Positions 34,471 to 45,597 are shown, numbered from the stretch's first letter. The stretch is DNA of 64,000 nt from Taudactylus pleione (GCA_031769625.1 JAUIMM010000689.1:2629501-2693500); one strand, 5' to 3'. Numbers and translations: made by a program. The notes: generated by a model from the letters alone, not told the origin.

Positions 34471-34876
34471 GTCGCATTATTAGGAATGGGATTGAAATGC
34501 CTGCGGCTGTTTAGCCGCCGGTTCAATTCACAACAGCGGATGCCCGACAGGAAGAGATACCGACTGGGGCAGGTAAGTATCCTAACCCTCCCCTGTCCCC
34601 CTCCTAACCATAGTGGTACCTAACCTCTGTCCCTAGTGCTTAACCCTAACCTCCCCCCAGGGGTGCCTAACCCTCCTTCCTAGGGGCGCCTAACCCTAAT
34701 CTCCCCCCCCTTAAGGCTAAGGGCGCCCCGGACTTACCTTCGTCCGGGCTGGCGTCCTCGGCGTTCTGGCGTTGGGATTAACATAGGCGTCTGTATTTTG
34801 CCTATGTTAACTCCCTTGCCGGGATTCTGGTGTCGGGATTGAGAGGCCGCCGGTCTCATAACTACATCCCTATTAT
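34470..34876 (-). repeat. CCCTAA-rich dispersed repeat, copy 2 (reverse)
   Basis: CCTAACCCT-type blocks at 34570-34720 are bordered by GCCGGGATTCTGGTGTCGGG on the right and related GC-rich sequence on the left. The right border ATAACTACATCCCTA matches, as complement, the TAGGGATGT start of the copy at 49146. Confidence 0.65.
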
Positions 34877-35014
34877 TGTGACACTAAATAACACCTTCAG
34901 TTTCTATGCTCATCATGTGGGTTAGGATTATATGAATAACTGGGAGAAAGAGTTAGGCAAAACAAATCTGTAATGTTGTTAAGTTTGAACAACCTCTCTT
35001 TAGTTGCGAAAAGG

Positions 35015-35600
35015 CCAGGACTGTTTTAACAATAGGTTGGGTGAGCTGCAGCTCTAGGGCCCCCAGGAAAATAGGTCCACATGGTCCAGGAAAGAGCTGG
35101 TCAAGGGAGCAGAAGGGTAACTGCATCCAAACCTCTCCTATTACAAGGTTTTTGTGCCGCTGATGAAGTAAGAGTTAAGACTGTTCCCAGTGTATGATAA
35201 GGAGAGGTAGAGGGTGTAGTCTAAGCTGGAGACGGGGGCTATACAGGACTGAGCTCTGCTACTGTCTGAGCTATATGGGGGACAGCGAGTTGTGATGGGG
35301 CAGTGTGAATAGTAGGGGGGTAAGTCAGCTGCATGCGGCTAAGTGAGGTAGGATAGGGTCAATGTGAGCTGTGATGGGCAGTGAGCTGTGGTGGCAGTGT
35401 CAGCTGAGGGTGGGCAGTGAGGTGTATGGGCAGCAGTGTGACCTGTGGTGAGGCATTGAGATATGGAGGGATTTGGCAATGAGAGAGCGATATGGGATGG
35501 GTAATGCGAAAGCTATGGAGGGGTAATCAGGGTGATATGGAGGAAAGTGGCAGCGAGAGAGCTATGGGAAGGAGGGGACAGTAAGACACATGAAGGGGCA
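35015..35600. repeat. hAT-like left end followed by degenerate minisatellite
   Basis: GACTGTTTTAACAATAGG, GTGAGCTGCAGCTCTAGGGCCC at 35020-35064 resembles the left end of the hAT element at 32376. From 35220 a G-rich array of irregular GTGAGCTGTGATGGGCA-type units runs to about 35590. Confidence 0.55.
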
Positions 35601-35864
35601 ATGAGAGAGACTGCATACTGATGTTTTATATTGACTGAGTATGACATTTCCTAAAAGGATCGACCACCCACAGCTGCAAGAAAACATCTGCCTGCAGCCC
35701 AAGCTAAGGGGGCACAGATAATTTACAGCTTTCCTTCTCTTCCCCGGCCACAGTCACTGCCGAGAGGTGTCTGCATTTGGCGATCTTGAGTGGATCACCC
35801 ACAAGCCTGGGCTAACTGCACTGAAGTAGCCCCTCGTCCTGGTATTTCCCAGCCAGCAGTGATG
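35601..35864. other. No gene seen
   Basis: Short interval, no supported feature. Confidence 0.4.
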
Positions 35865-36413
35865 TCAAAATAAAGGGCAAAATAAACAATAGATAACAAA
35901 ATGACTGTTACAAGACAGTCTATGTTGAATGTTAAATATACGGCCAGACAAGGGATGTTTAATGATGTCACCCGTCAGGATATGGCTGCAGGTTACACAC
36001 CTTGTGCATTTGTAACAAGCCTTTTTATGGGTTGTAAGGAAAGAGGTAGTGATGGGACTATTACCGAATTTGCTGTCCCTTTTTGTTTTTGCCACAAGAA
36101 AAACATGTCATGATGGCTTTATTTTTGAAAATTGCCAATTAAGTGTCTGTAGACATAACATGCCAATTAGATTTAATGGTTTTACGTATTTGTCTGCTGT
36201 TAACATTAAATCTAGTGGGCCAAACTATTTTGCTTTATTAGACAAGGTGGTCATCTCACGTGGTATTTCTAGGACTTTTTTAGGTGAACTGAGTAATGCT
36301 GGATCATATCCTCGGACAAGGAATTTGTTGTGCATAAATGTCCAGTTGTTCATCTAGTTCGGCCTGGTCACTACATATCCTGCGAACCCTCAAAAATAGA
36401 GAGTATGGCAGGC
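35865..36413 (-). pseudogene. Penelope-like element 3, C-terminal part
   Basis: Minus-strand frames read SLFLRVRRICSD near 36395 (the QFLRLRRNCSD block after the RT thumb), NWHVMSTDT, IFKNKAIMTCF near 36150, then a cysteine-rich linker KCTRCVTCSHILTGDIIKHP and RLSCNSHFVIYCLFCP at 35980-35870, the start of the GIY-YIG domain. The domain is cut off at about 35865. Together with 37971-39400 it forms one element. Confidence 0.85.
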
Positions 36414-36715
36414 TGTTATGATTCTCTGGTACTGAGTTGGAGCAAAAGCACGGAAAGTATATAAAAATTATTTATTTTTTGGCAATGAGCAGACAAATAA
36501 GCAACAGAATAGGTAGCATGAGTCCCAAGCACAGTCAAGATGTCAATATACTGTTGCACTGTGTTGTAAAGGCAGAAATGAAATGCAATATTCAAAGAAC
36601 AGATCTGAACAACAAATAAGGAAATGTAAAACAAAGTCTTTTAGTCTTGCAGGCCTATAATGAGGCACCTGAATAATGGTGAACGATGTGGCATTTAGCC
36701 AATTATATGAATGAA

Positions 36716-37460
36716 GAAATAAAGTCTTGCTCTAGCTTGACTGTCTGAACTGGAGCAGAGAGATCCTTGATGAATGGTTTGGCTTTGGCCAATTTGCTGT
36801 AATGAGGCCTTGCTTTAGCTGGAAAGCCAGAATTAAAGCAGAGAGATCCTTGATGAATGGTTTGGCCTTGGCCACTTTGCTGAAATGAGGTAATGATGTC
36901 TTGCTTTAGCTGGACTGCCAGAGTTGAAGCAAAGAGATCCTTGATGAATGGTTTGGCCTTGGCCACTTTGTTTTAATGAGGTAACAATGTCTTGCTTTAG
37001 CTGGACTGCCAGAGTTGAAGCAGAGAAATCCTTGATGAATGGTTTGGCCTTGGCCACTTTGTTGTAATGAGGTAACAATGTCTTGCTTTAGCTGGACTGC
37101 CAGAGTTGAAGCAGAGAAATCCTTGATGAATGGTTTGGCCTTGGCCCATTTGCTGAAATGAGGTAATGATGCCTTGCTTTAGCTGGAAAGCCAGAATTGA
37201 AGCAAAGAGATCCTTGATGAATGATTTGGCTTTGGCCATTTTACTGAAATGAGGTAATGATGTCTTGCTTTAGCTGGACTGCCAGAGTTGAAGCAGAGAA
37301 ATCCTTGATGTATGGTTTGGCCTTGGCCACTTTGCTGAAATGAGGTAATAATGTCTTGCTTTAGCTGGACTGCCGGAGATGAAGCAGAGAAATCCTTGAT
37401 GAATGTTTTGGCCTTGGCCACTTTGTTGAAATTAGGTAATGATGTCTGGCTTTAGCTGTA
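36716..37460. repeat. 91-bp tandem array, about eight copies
   Basis: The unit start CTTGCTTTAGCTGG recurs at about 36810, 36901, 36992, 37083, 37174, 37265 and 37356, a constant 91-bp spacing apart from a first unit of 84 bp. A variant copy is at 37447. Copies are strongly similar, for example ATCCTTGATGAATGGTTTGG in most. As 91 is not a multiple of three, minus-strand frames rotate, giving overlapping open frames (36703-37421) that are by-products of the repeat. Confidence 0.95.
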
Positions 37461-37965
37461 CTATGTTCTCAGTTGAGACCCAGGAAACTGACACACTGCA
37501 GGGGAATTGGACAACCTCGGAGCAAGAAAAACAGGCACGTATATAGGAGTGAACTGAGGGCTGGGATCCAGAAGGCTGACACACTGCAGGTGAACTGGAA
37601 GACCACGGAGCTGGAATGCAGACAATTGTGCTGGAGAGAGTTCACAACTGAGACTCCAGGAAACTGATACACCGCAGGAGCTCCGGAGAATCACAGAGCC
37701 AGCATGCAGACAAGTATGCAACTGGTAACAGTGGCTGGAGCCCAGCAGGATTCACAGCAGCAGCGAGTCCTGAATGGCTGGAGACCACAGAGCACACACT
37801 GGCCTCTGGATAGCTCACTGACAAGACGCTATAATCAGCAATGTGGTAAAAGTTCAGAGCATACAAATAGCAGAGAAAGCCAATCCCCTAACACTAGGAA
37901 GGCACACGTGTCTTTCCTCGTTTGCTTGATTGCCCGACAACAGGCGGTAGGTAACACCTTAGTAA
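37461..37965. repeat. Degenerate second tandem region in the LTR-like insertion
   Basis: Segments with GAGACCCAGGAAACTGACAC, CAGAAGGCTGACACACTGCAG and GAGACTCCAGGAAACTGATAC recur at about 37475, 37567 and 37650. They suggest another decayed repeat of roughly 85-95 bp. No gene is seen. Confidence 0.6.
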
Positions 37966-37970
37966 CAGGC

Positions 37971-39400
37971 AAGCTGTGAGTGCAAACTAAAAATACATAT
38001 ATATAGGTGATGCACTAATTAAAAAGAGGTCCCAATGTGGCAGAACAATCAATCAGAACACCATCATTCAGATTTCTTAATATTTAAAATTTTATATTAC
38101 ACATAAAACATCATACATATAACATAAGAACATTATATAACTGACACAATTTTATACGAAAAAATAAATGAATAAAATCTATAAGGTTACAAATGCCAAG
38201 TGACTAAAAATCCATAGCAGTTGTTGAACAAGTAAAAAAAAATTTTTTGTATATGTATGGACATATTACAAAATATTGTCAATGTAGCGGGTATAATAAA
38301 AATACCTGTGTGCTGATGGATCAGAAAAGAGAAGTTGGTTCTCATCTTCAAAAATATAGGCATTTGCGTACGATGGGGCCACATTGGACCCCATCGCACA
38401 GCCCGATGTCTGACAAAACAATTGTTTGTTGTATAAAAAATATTTTCTTGTGAGAACCTACTCCAATAATTTGTAAAAGTAACCAACGTCAGGGCCAATG
38501 TATTGTGTATTGTCTGAGATGGGTTTTCTAGTTGCGTATATTCCAGTGGCATACTATAGAGAATACAACTCTTTGGTATCGAGTTCAATTGGTCAAGAGC
38601 TACTAGTAAAGTTGTAGTATATTTTAAGAAAGAAGGTTCTCTTTGGATACATGGTTGGAGATATGTATCTAAATAAAAAGAAATGGCTTGGAAGAGAGAA
38701 CCCCAGGCAGAATAATCGGTCAGCCCGTGGGTTTCTCTAAACTTTTATGCACCTTGGGCACAGTGTAGAGGCTTTTTGGGATACCCAGTACTCAAAGATG
38801 TAACAACAGCCTTAGAGATAATAGGATTCTCCCATGCTCTAAATAGGAGTCCAATTATTTCTTAAAGCACATAGATGGATCTTCATCTAGATGCCTATAG
38901 GTGTTGCTATCTGTTATAGTCCGACAAGCCCTTTACGACGACCAAACCTCCCTTATCGACTGGTCTAATTACTAAGTCCTCATGACAACCAAGGGCTTTC
39001 AGGGCTGTATACTCAGCTGGTGTCAAATTCTTATGGTGTTTTGCGTCAGAGATAAATTTTGCCACTTCAGCGTCCACATGTCTGACAAAAGTTTTTATTG
39101 CCAAATTTCCAGAGTGCAGATCAAAGTGTGATTTAGGGGCTAATTTGTGCAGTTCCTTGGGGATCGGATCTATAGGAGCGCTGGCCGAATGGAGTGCAAA
39201 GTATTCCAGGAACTTAAGTTGTCTATGAAGTTTGTATGTCTCAGTCTAACATAAAAAAAGGTCAAAGGTGGTAGTTGGCACAAAGCTCAGTCCCTTTTGT
39301 AAGACCTTCTCCTCGATGTCAGTAAGTGGAGTGGAGGAAAGATTGAAGATCACGTCCTGGGAAGTGGTGGTTTTTGTCAGGATTTTCCTCCTCTACTGTA
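37971..39400 (-). pseudogene. Penelope-like element 3, reverse transcriptase
   Basis: Minus-strand frames give a nearly complete PLE RT in order: LTDIEEKVLQKGLSFVPT near 39320, a LKFLEYFALHS block, NLTPAEYTALKALGCHEDLV followed by IRPVDKGGLVVV near 39000 (DKGG block), LGIPKSLYTVPKVHKSLEKP near 38760, a weak LYTSIP region near 38560, then CAMGSNVAPSYANAYIFEDE near 38400 and RYIDNIL near 38300. The catalytic YIDD is YIDN. Stops and frameshifts are frequent. The thumb, to 37971, is poorly conserved. Confidence 0.88.
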
Positions 39401-39911
39401 TTTTTAGAACATGTATTTTTTACAGCATGTAATATTTAGATTTGGCCACTAGATGGCACATTACTATATCAGTATTTTATTATATACGATTTTTACATAA
39501 ATTTAATCACTCTATATATGCTCAGTATGCCCTTAGATCACCCATTTTCCGGTGCCTTTGCATTGCTGCACTTTAAATAACTTTATTGTAACTTGCAGTC
39601 ACACTGTCTGTGACCATGGTGACGAGTGCACACAGGTGATGTCATCAGGAGTACGCCCTCTGATGGGACAAGAAGGAGGTAGCATGCCAGTTTGGTGATG
39701 GGGTGCACCTATTTAATGGTGAGTGTTATGTTCACTCTTTGTCCTGCCAAAAATGCTCTGACATTGAAACGTTGACCACAGGAAGACAGTTGTGTGTATT
39801 ATTGAAACCTCTGATATATTTATTTTTTTCTCTCTCTCAAGCGTGCAGCGATACTTGTAATATAAAGAAGAAAATATCTCTGCACCCCTTAAATTCCCAA
39901 TGTCTGTAGGG
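39401..39911. other. No gene; weak hammerhead-like core
   Basis: Sequence between PLE 3 and the foldback tandem. At 39741-39776 (plus) GTC...GAC, an AATG/CATT stem and GAAACGTT resemble the other hammerhead-like motifs, but the CTGANGA core is lost. It is probably an old retroelement terminus. Confidence 0.35.
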
Positions 39912-40780
39912 CAGAGGTTCCCAAACTCTGCCATTAAAATCCAGGTTTTAAGGATATCCATGCACACAGGTGATTTACTGTAATTAGTGCCAAAGTCAAT
40001 GTGATTTAACCTTCCTCGCTCAATCATGGATATCCTTAAAACCTGGACTGTAATGGAAGAGTTTGGAAAGCTCTATTGTAGTGTGCTTAGTCTTCCCAGA
40101 AATTGCCGATCCTTCCCAGAAACGATCGCTACACACTCAGAGAACAAGTCGCAGAGCATTGCAGCAAATTATGCACAAACAATGCTCTACGGGCTTGTTC
40201 TCTGAGCTTATATAGTGACAATTTCTGGGAAGGCTGAGCATACTACAGTAGAGGTTTCCAAACGTTGCAATTACAGTGCAGGTTATGAGGATACCCATGC
40301 TTTACTGTAATTAGTGCCTCAATCAATCTGATTTAACAATCTTAATGTGGGTTCAGCCTTCACAGAATTGCTGCTCCTTCTTACAAATTGTGGCTACACA
40401 CTCAGAGAACAAGTCGCAGAACATTGCAGCAAATGTCACACATGCTCTGCAGCTTTTTCTCTGAAGGTGTAGCAACAATTTCTGGGAAGGAGCAACAATT
40501 TCTTGGAAGGCCGAGCACATTATGGTAGAGGTTCTCAAACTCTGCCATTACAGTCCAGGTTTTAAGGATACCCATGCTTGTGCATAAGGTTACTTACTGT
40601 AATTAGTACCTCAGTCAAACTGGGTTCAAGCATGGATATCCTTAATACCTGGATTATAATAGTGGAGTTTGGGAACTTCTACAGTAGTGTACTCAGTGTT
40701 CCCAGAAATTGTTGCTACACGCTCAGAGAACAAGCTGTTGAGCATTGCAGCAAATGACGCAAATAAGGTAGTGATGTCTC
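39912..40780. repeat. Compound tandem of two foldback modules
   Basis: Module A (GAGGTTCCCAAACTCTGCC, then CCAGGTTTTAAGGATA and its complement TATCCTTAAAACCTGG) starts near 39914, 40250 and 40530. Module B (CTTCCCAGAAATTG, then CACACTCAGAGAACAAG and complement) starts near 40095, 40350 and 40695. They alternate A-B-A-B-A-B. Each module folds back on itself, so the block is a tandem amplification of a composite MITE. Confidence 0.75.
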
Positions 40781-41343
40781 CAACCACTGCTATTGTATAC
40801 AGTATTCAACAGTGGAGCACTGGCCATCTAGCATTGAATCAGTTTATTGCATGGCGTGGACCCTCTCTCGTCGTAGCGCGTAGACCGATGGCTTTGTCGC
40901 AGGTTTTATATTTGGAACATTTGAATGCTGTCTCATATGACTATATACTGTACGTAGTTTGCATTTTCCATCATGTGTCCTAAGATCAGGTCAAAAGTGC
41001 CGTATCCTGGGGTAGACAGTAGCACTTTCTCTGCAGCAGCCAATTAATAGCATGCCAGTCCAGTGCTTTTGTCCAAGTAACCACATTTTTCTTTAGCAGT
41101 AGAAAACAAAATAATAAAAAAAATCCTGGTCTGCTCGACACTAACTAAACACAGATATCCCTCTCGAAGGGTGGAAGGACCTAATATTCAACTCACAAAT
41201 ACAGAACTCAAACACAGTACTTACATTCAGCAGTAACAGTGTCTTTCACTACCTGGGGAGCAGGCTGGCAGGCCTGTTGAGAGACACGGTTTACTGCTGA
41301 ACGTAAATGCTCTGGTTAAGTTATGCTTTTTTATATACAAATA
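40781..41343. other. Spacer with an imperfect hairpin
   Basis: At 41225-41312 CATTCAGCAGTAACAGTGTC and GACACGGTTTACTGCTGAACG are inverted copies. A minus-strand exon-like stretch, 41273-41225, lies between CTCTCAACAG and GTAAGTACT, but its location in the hairpin makes it doubtful. Confidence 0.4.
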
Positions 41344-42938
41344 CACTACCGTTCAAAAGTTTGGGGTCACCCAGTCAATTCCGTGTTTTACATGAAAACT
41401 GACTTTCATTTATCAAATGAGTTGCAAAATGAATAGAACATATAGTCAAGACATTGGCAAGGTTAGAAATGATGATTTTTATTTGAAATTATAATTTTGT
41501 CATTCAAACTTTGCTTTAGTCAAAGAATGCTCCTTTTTCAGCAATGACAGCATTGCAAACCTTTGGCATTGTAGTTGTTAATTTGCTGAGGTAATATGAA
41601 GAAATTTCACCCCACTCTTCCTGAAGCACCTCCCACAAATTGATTTGGCTTGATATGTACATCTTGCGTACCATACGGTACGGTCAAGCTGCTCCCACAA
41701 CAGCACAATGGGGTTGAGATCTGGTGACTGCGCTGGCCACTCCATTACAGACAGAATACCAGCTGCCTGCTTATTCACTAAATAGTTCTTGCATAATTTG
41801 GAGGTGTGCTTTGGGTCATTGTCCTGTTGGAGGAGGAAAATGGCTCCAATCAAGTGCTGTCCACAGAGTATGGCATTGCAAAATGGAGTGATAGCCTTTC
41901 TTATTTAAAATCCCTTTTACCTTGTACAAATCTCCCACTTTACCAGCACCAAAGCAGCCCATGACCATCACATTACCTCCACCATGCTTGACAGATGGTG
42001 TCAGGCACTCTTCCAGCATCTTTTCACAAATGTTCTTCTGTGTGATCCAAACACCTCAAACTTCTATTCGTCTGTCCATAACACTTTTTTCCAATATTCC
42101 TCTGTCCAATGTCTGTGTTCTTTTGCCCATATTAATCTTTTCCTTTAATTGGCCAGTCTCAGATATGGCTTTTTCTTTGCCACTCTGCCTAGATGGCCAG
42201 CATCCCAGAGTCGCCTCTTCACTGTAGACGTTGACACTGGCGTTTTGCGGGTACCATTTAATGAAGCTGCCAGTTGAGGACTTGTGAGGCATCTATTTCT
42301 CAAACTAGAGACTCTAATGTACTTGTGTTCTTGCACAGTTGTGCACCGGGCCTCACACTTCTCTTTCTACTCTGGTTAGAGCCCGTTTGTGCTGTTCTCT
42401 GAAGGGAGTAGTACACACCGTTGTAGGAAATGTTCAGTTTCTTGGCAATTTCTTGCATGGAATAGTCTTCATTTCTAAGAACAAGAATAGACTGTTGAGT
42501 TTCACATGAAAGTTCTCTTTTTCTGGCCATTTGGAGAGTATAATCGAACCCACAGATGGGATGCTCCAGACACTCAACTAGCTCAAAGGAAGGACAGTTT
42601 TATAGCTTCTCTAACGAGCAAACCCGTTTTCAGTTGTGCTTACGTAATTGCACAAAGGTTTTGTAATCATCCATTAGTCTTCTAACGCACTTAGCAAACA
42701 CAATGTGCCATTAGAACAATGGAGTGATGGTTGCTGGAAATGGGCCTCTATACACCTATGTAGATATTCCTTTAAGAACCAAACGTTTGCAGCTATAGTC
42801 ATTAGTCATTTACCACATTAACAATGTATAGAGTGTATTTCTGATTAATTTAATGTTATCTTCATTGAAAAAAAACAGTGCTTTTCTTTCAAAAATAAGG
42901 AAATTTCTAAGTGACCCAAACTTTTGAACGGTAATGTA
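41342..42938 (-). mobile_element. Tc1-type DNA transposon A
   Basis: TA dinucleotides (41342-41343, 42937-42938) flank a 1593-bp element with ends CACTACCGTTCAAAAGTTTGG and the complementary CCAAACTTTTGAACGGTAATG. It encodes a broken transposase on the minus strand. TA target duplication and the motif set identify the Tc1/mariner superfamily. Confidence 0.92.
41578..42530 (-). pseudogene. Tc1-A transposase (broken)
   Basis: Starts at 42530 with MARKRELS. The helix-turn-helix part reads NEDYSMQEIAKKLNISYNGV, then the second DNA-binding region LAASLNGTRKTPVSTSTVKR. Catalytic parts are degraded: an MDRRIEV block stands where WTDESKFE is expected, VKHGGGNVMVMGCFGAG is well kept, then QQDNDPKHTSK holds the second aspartate and PDLNPIVLLWEQL the end, with Val in place of the usual third catalytic Glu. 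At least three frame breaks. The enzyme would have excised and inserted the element at TA sites. Confidence 0.88.
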
Positions 42939-43949
42939 TATACACACACATGCACATTTAAGAAAAAAAAAAGCTGTGGCCTTTATTTCCTTGTTTTATA
43001 AAATCAATTCACTCACACACTGCACAGTCTTCACTGTGCAAAAGTTTAGTTAAAGAAGCACCATCCTCCTAATAAGTAAACCTACTGCAGTGGAGTGATA
43101 CAAAAGACAATATAATTATTTAGTTAAGTTATTGAGCATATTTTATTCAAACCATTAATACACTATTTTTGAAATATATTAAATATTGTAGTATTTAATA
43201 CTTTACATGCTCATTATGTAATGTGATCTGGAAATTACATTATTTATAAAGTAAGCTACACATTAAAAACAAAATGGCCATCGATGAACTCAACAACTCT
43301 ACTCATTAAGAGTAGAGTTATTATTAGAGTAGGCTATTATCTCGCATTTACAAATCACTTGCCTTAGAGTCATACTTGCCAAGCAGGCAGCAGGTGGGTA
43401 GGATGGGGGCGGAGTACAGCAATACACATCATTGCGACTCTACCTGTGACAGTACACCCGTATTTTCTTTCTTCTTTGTGGCTCTACTATGGCACTGTGC
43501 TACACACCTCCTTGATGTTTTGCCAGTATTCCCAGCTTTGTGAGGGTGGGATGGAGCAAAGCAATGCAAATTAAGTTAAGGTTGCTCAGCCCCCTGCAAT
43601 GGTTTGCTGACATTACAGGTTTTTTTCACCTTGGACTGGCCCGCGATCATGCAATTCCTAGTGAATCTCAACATCAAAACCCATATCCCGACCGCTTCAC
43701 AGTCAGCAAACAGTAAGCTGGGTATTTAGCCAAGTACACATGCATTTTGGCTTTAATAAAGCCAAAGAAAAAAATTCAATGGTTGGAGTGAAACTAAACA
43801 AACCAAATACAACAGTTGAAACAATCAGCGGAAATTGAATATAAGATATTTATGTTCAGCATATTACACATTTTGTCATCTTTTTAATTTTTAGAAACTT
43901 AAGACTTTTTAACTAATGCATAAACAACAAAAGTCTAATTTTGACTCAC
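42939..43949. other. Intron or spacer downstream of host exon; small palindrome
   Basis: No gene is seen. AACTCTACT at 43295-43303 and AGTAGAGTT at 43311-43319 form a short perfect palindrome. If the host gene is real, this is intron. Confidence 0.4.
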
Positions 43950-43988
43950 CTGCCCAAGCATCTGCAGAAATGATGTAGAAATTGTCAC
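43950..43988 (-). CDS. Host-gene exon B, unidentified protein
   Basis: A 39-bp minus-strand segment is bounded by a TGTATTGTAG acceptor and a CAG|GTGAGT donor. Reading in phase 0, as dictated by exon A (46985-47093), gives the open 13-residue VTISTSFLQMLGQ and ends in phase 0. Good splice signals and phase agreement with exon A support a coding exon, but microexon size makes it uncertain. I do not recognise the protein. Confidence 0.45.
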
Positions 43989-44134
43989 CTACAATACAAA
44001 AAAAATCAAATAATGTTTAACTTTTACAACATCATACAATATTGTAAAGTACAAAACAGGAATGCTACATAATTTATGCACCCTTCATTAGCAACGCAGT
44101 TTACATAGAGAAGGCTTATTAAAAGCACCTTTCC

Positions 44135-44269
44135 GGGGTAAATGTAATAGCCTAAATGATGCAGGCATCGGCGAGTTTCCGGTGAGTCTACCCAATGTTT
44201 TAAAGGGGCAATCATTTAAAAGGCAAAACTAATAGATGCCTACTTGGCGCAAGCTAATAAATTCACCCC
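44135..44269. mobile_element. 135-bp MITE with GGGGTAAAT ends
   Basis: GGGGTAAATGTAATAGC and GCTAATAAATTCACCCC form the terminal inverted repeats. No coding capacity. It lies in the putative intron. Confidence 0.65.
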
Positions 44270-44313
44270 TCCCTGATATCATAAGGACAACAGACATCAG
44301 TTTGAATGTGAAC

Positions 44314-44769
44314 TCATACTAGTGACAAAGTGTCTTGAATCTTCAGAATGCACAAAGAAAGATACATTCTTGAATGAGCTAAAGCAGTTCCCTTTTTCCT
44401 TACATGTACAGTATCAGACGTTATAGGATGCTCAGTAGTAACCATCAGGGGAAGGGGCTTTATATAATCTAATTTATAAACAGATATAACCTGCGTGTTT
44501 TTGATCCTGCTGCCAGAGTCCAACTCAGGATCACGGTAGTATGTTCCAGGAGTTCTATGAGACACCATTCTCAGACACACCAGTTCCACTTTGCGCTTCA
44601 CGAGCACTTCAGGTTTGCGTGTCATCCACCGGAAGTACATCGTGATGAAAGACGGGATGCTAAATGACATCACATCCGCGTCTCCGATTCCACTGGTAAC
44701 ACGTGGATGTCTGAAGGATGTTATAAATATATCTAGGACTGGCATAAAATGACTGACAATGTTGCCCAT
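44314..44769 (-). other. 151-codon open frame of unknown origin
   Basis: The minus strand is open from MGNIVSHFMPVLDIF to a stop at 44314. I recognise no domain. It lies inside the putative host intron and next to PLE-like terminal sequence (hammerhead-like motif 45031-45093), so it is more likely untranslated retroelement DNA than a gene. It lacks supporting splice or promoter signals. Confidence 0.25.
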
Positions 44770-45030
44770 ATAAGGATATGTATAACTGTGGAAGAACTCT
44801 GTTCCGGTGTTTGAAAGGAAAAGAGCCGGATTTATGAAATGAAGGTTTTTAATTATTTATTGTATATAAAGTATTACGATATTTAGAAATATTCTGCTTG
44901 TTTCACAGAGTTGAAAAAGAGTTGTTTCCTGTTGTTTTAAGATATATTTAAGGGAGTTTGTGCAATTTGGATTTGAAGGTCACATGACCAATTAGTGCAG
45001 ATTAAGTGTATCTAAGGGGGGTCTTTGGAG

Positions 45031-45093
45031 CATTCACTATACACCTTGAAAAAGGACAGTTTGTGTCCGAAACGCGTTGGTGGGGGAGGAATG
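45031..45093 (+). ncRNA. Hammerhead-like motif, PLE-derived
   Basis: CATTC...CACC pairs with GGTG...GAATG (helix I with an internal loop). The core is TTGAAAA, helix II is a perfect GGAC/GTCC stem with an AGTTTGT loop, followed by consensus GAAACGCGTT with the minimal AC-GC-GT helix III. The CTGANGA half of the core is mutated, so self-cleavage is unlikely, but the fold is well conserved. Confidence 0.6.
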
Positions 45094-45597
45094 ATGCTAA
45101 AGACTTGGTGACCTGTTCCAGTGAAGTGTACGTCAAGAGTGAGGTGATCTACCCGGGTATCATCCTCTGCTTTTTGTGTTACATCTTATACCGTGCCTTT
45201 CTGGAAAGGCCATTTATGGTACAAAGTAATTTGTATCATTTTTTTCTGTAATAAAAATGAAACTTTTAAACACTATTTCTTCTGGTTATATATGGAGAGG
45301 ATCCATCGGGTATAACATAGAGGATTGGAAAAAAAAAAAGGGGTCATAAGAAGAATTATAAAGATACCTTTATGTGTATACATCTCACCTAGCTAAGGTG
45401 AGAAGTCATCTAACACGGCCCTTTAACGGATATTATTGTTTATATTACTGTAATACCAGTTGTTGTACTTTCTCTTTTTTAAAAAAGGTTTAGAGACACA
45501 TTTCCAGCGTCGGTTGGCCATCTCAATTTGTTTGTTTAATCTAAATGTTACATTGAACTAATAAATAATACTCATGGTAGCCATTAATATATATATA

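Larger units (their letters stand above)
36409..37970. mobile_element. LTR-like insertion in PLE 3 with CAGGC duplication
   Basis: CAGGC occurs at 36409-36413 and 37966-37970. The enclosed 1552 bp starts TGTTATGATTCTCTGG and ends near TTAGTAACA, complementary ends (TGTTA/TAACA) of an LTR. No coding region is recognised, so it may be a solo LTR (inference). Half of it is a 91-bp tandem array. It separates the RT and C-terminal parts of PLE 3, and the missing span of PLE (about 320 bp from YIDN to the insertion) has the expected length. Confidence 0.65.

Noticed and set aside
36703..37421. Series of overlapping minus-strand frames repeating QGQTIHQG-type peptides
   Set aside because: They arise from the 91-bp tandem repeat shifting frame by one per unit. 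No start context or homology supports a protein.
36716..37460. CRISPR-like regular repeats
   Set aside because: Units are contiguous 91-bp copies without unique spacers, in a vertebrate-type context.
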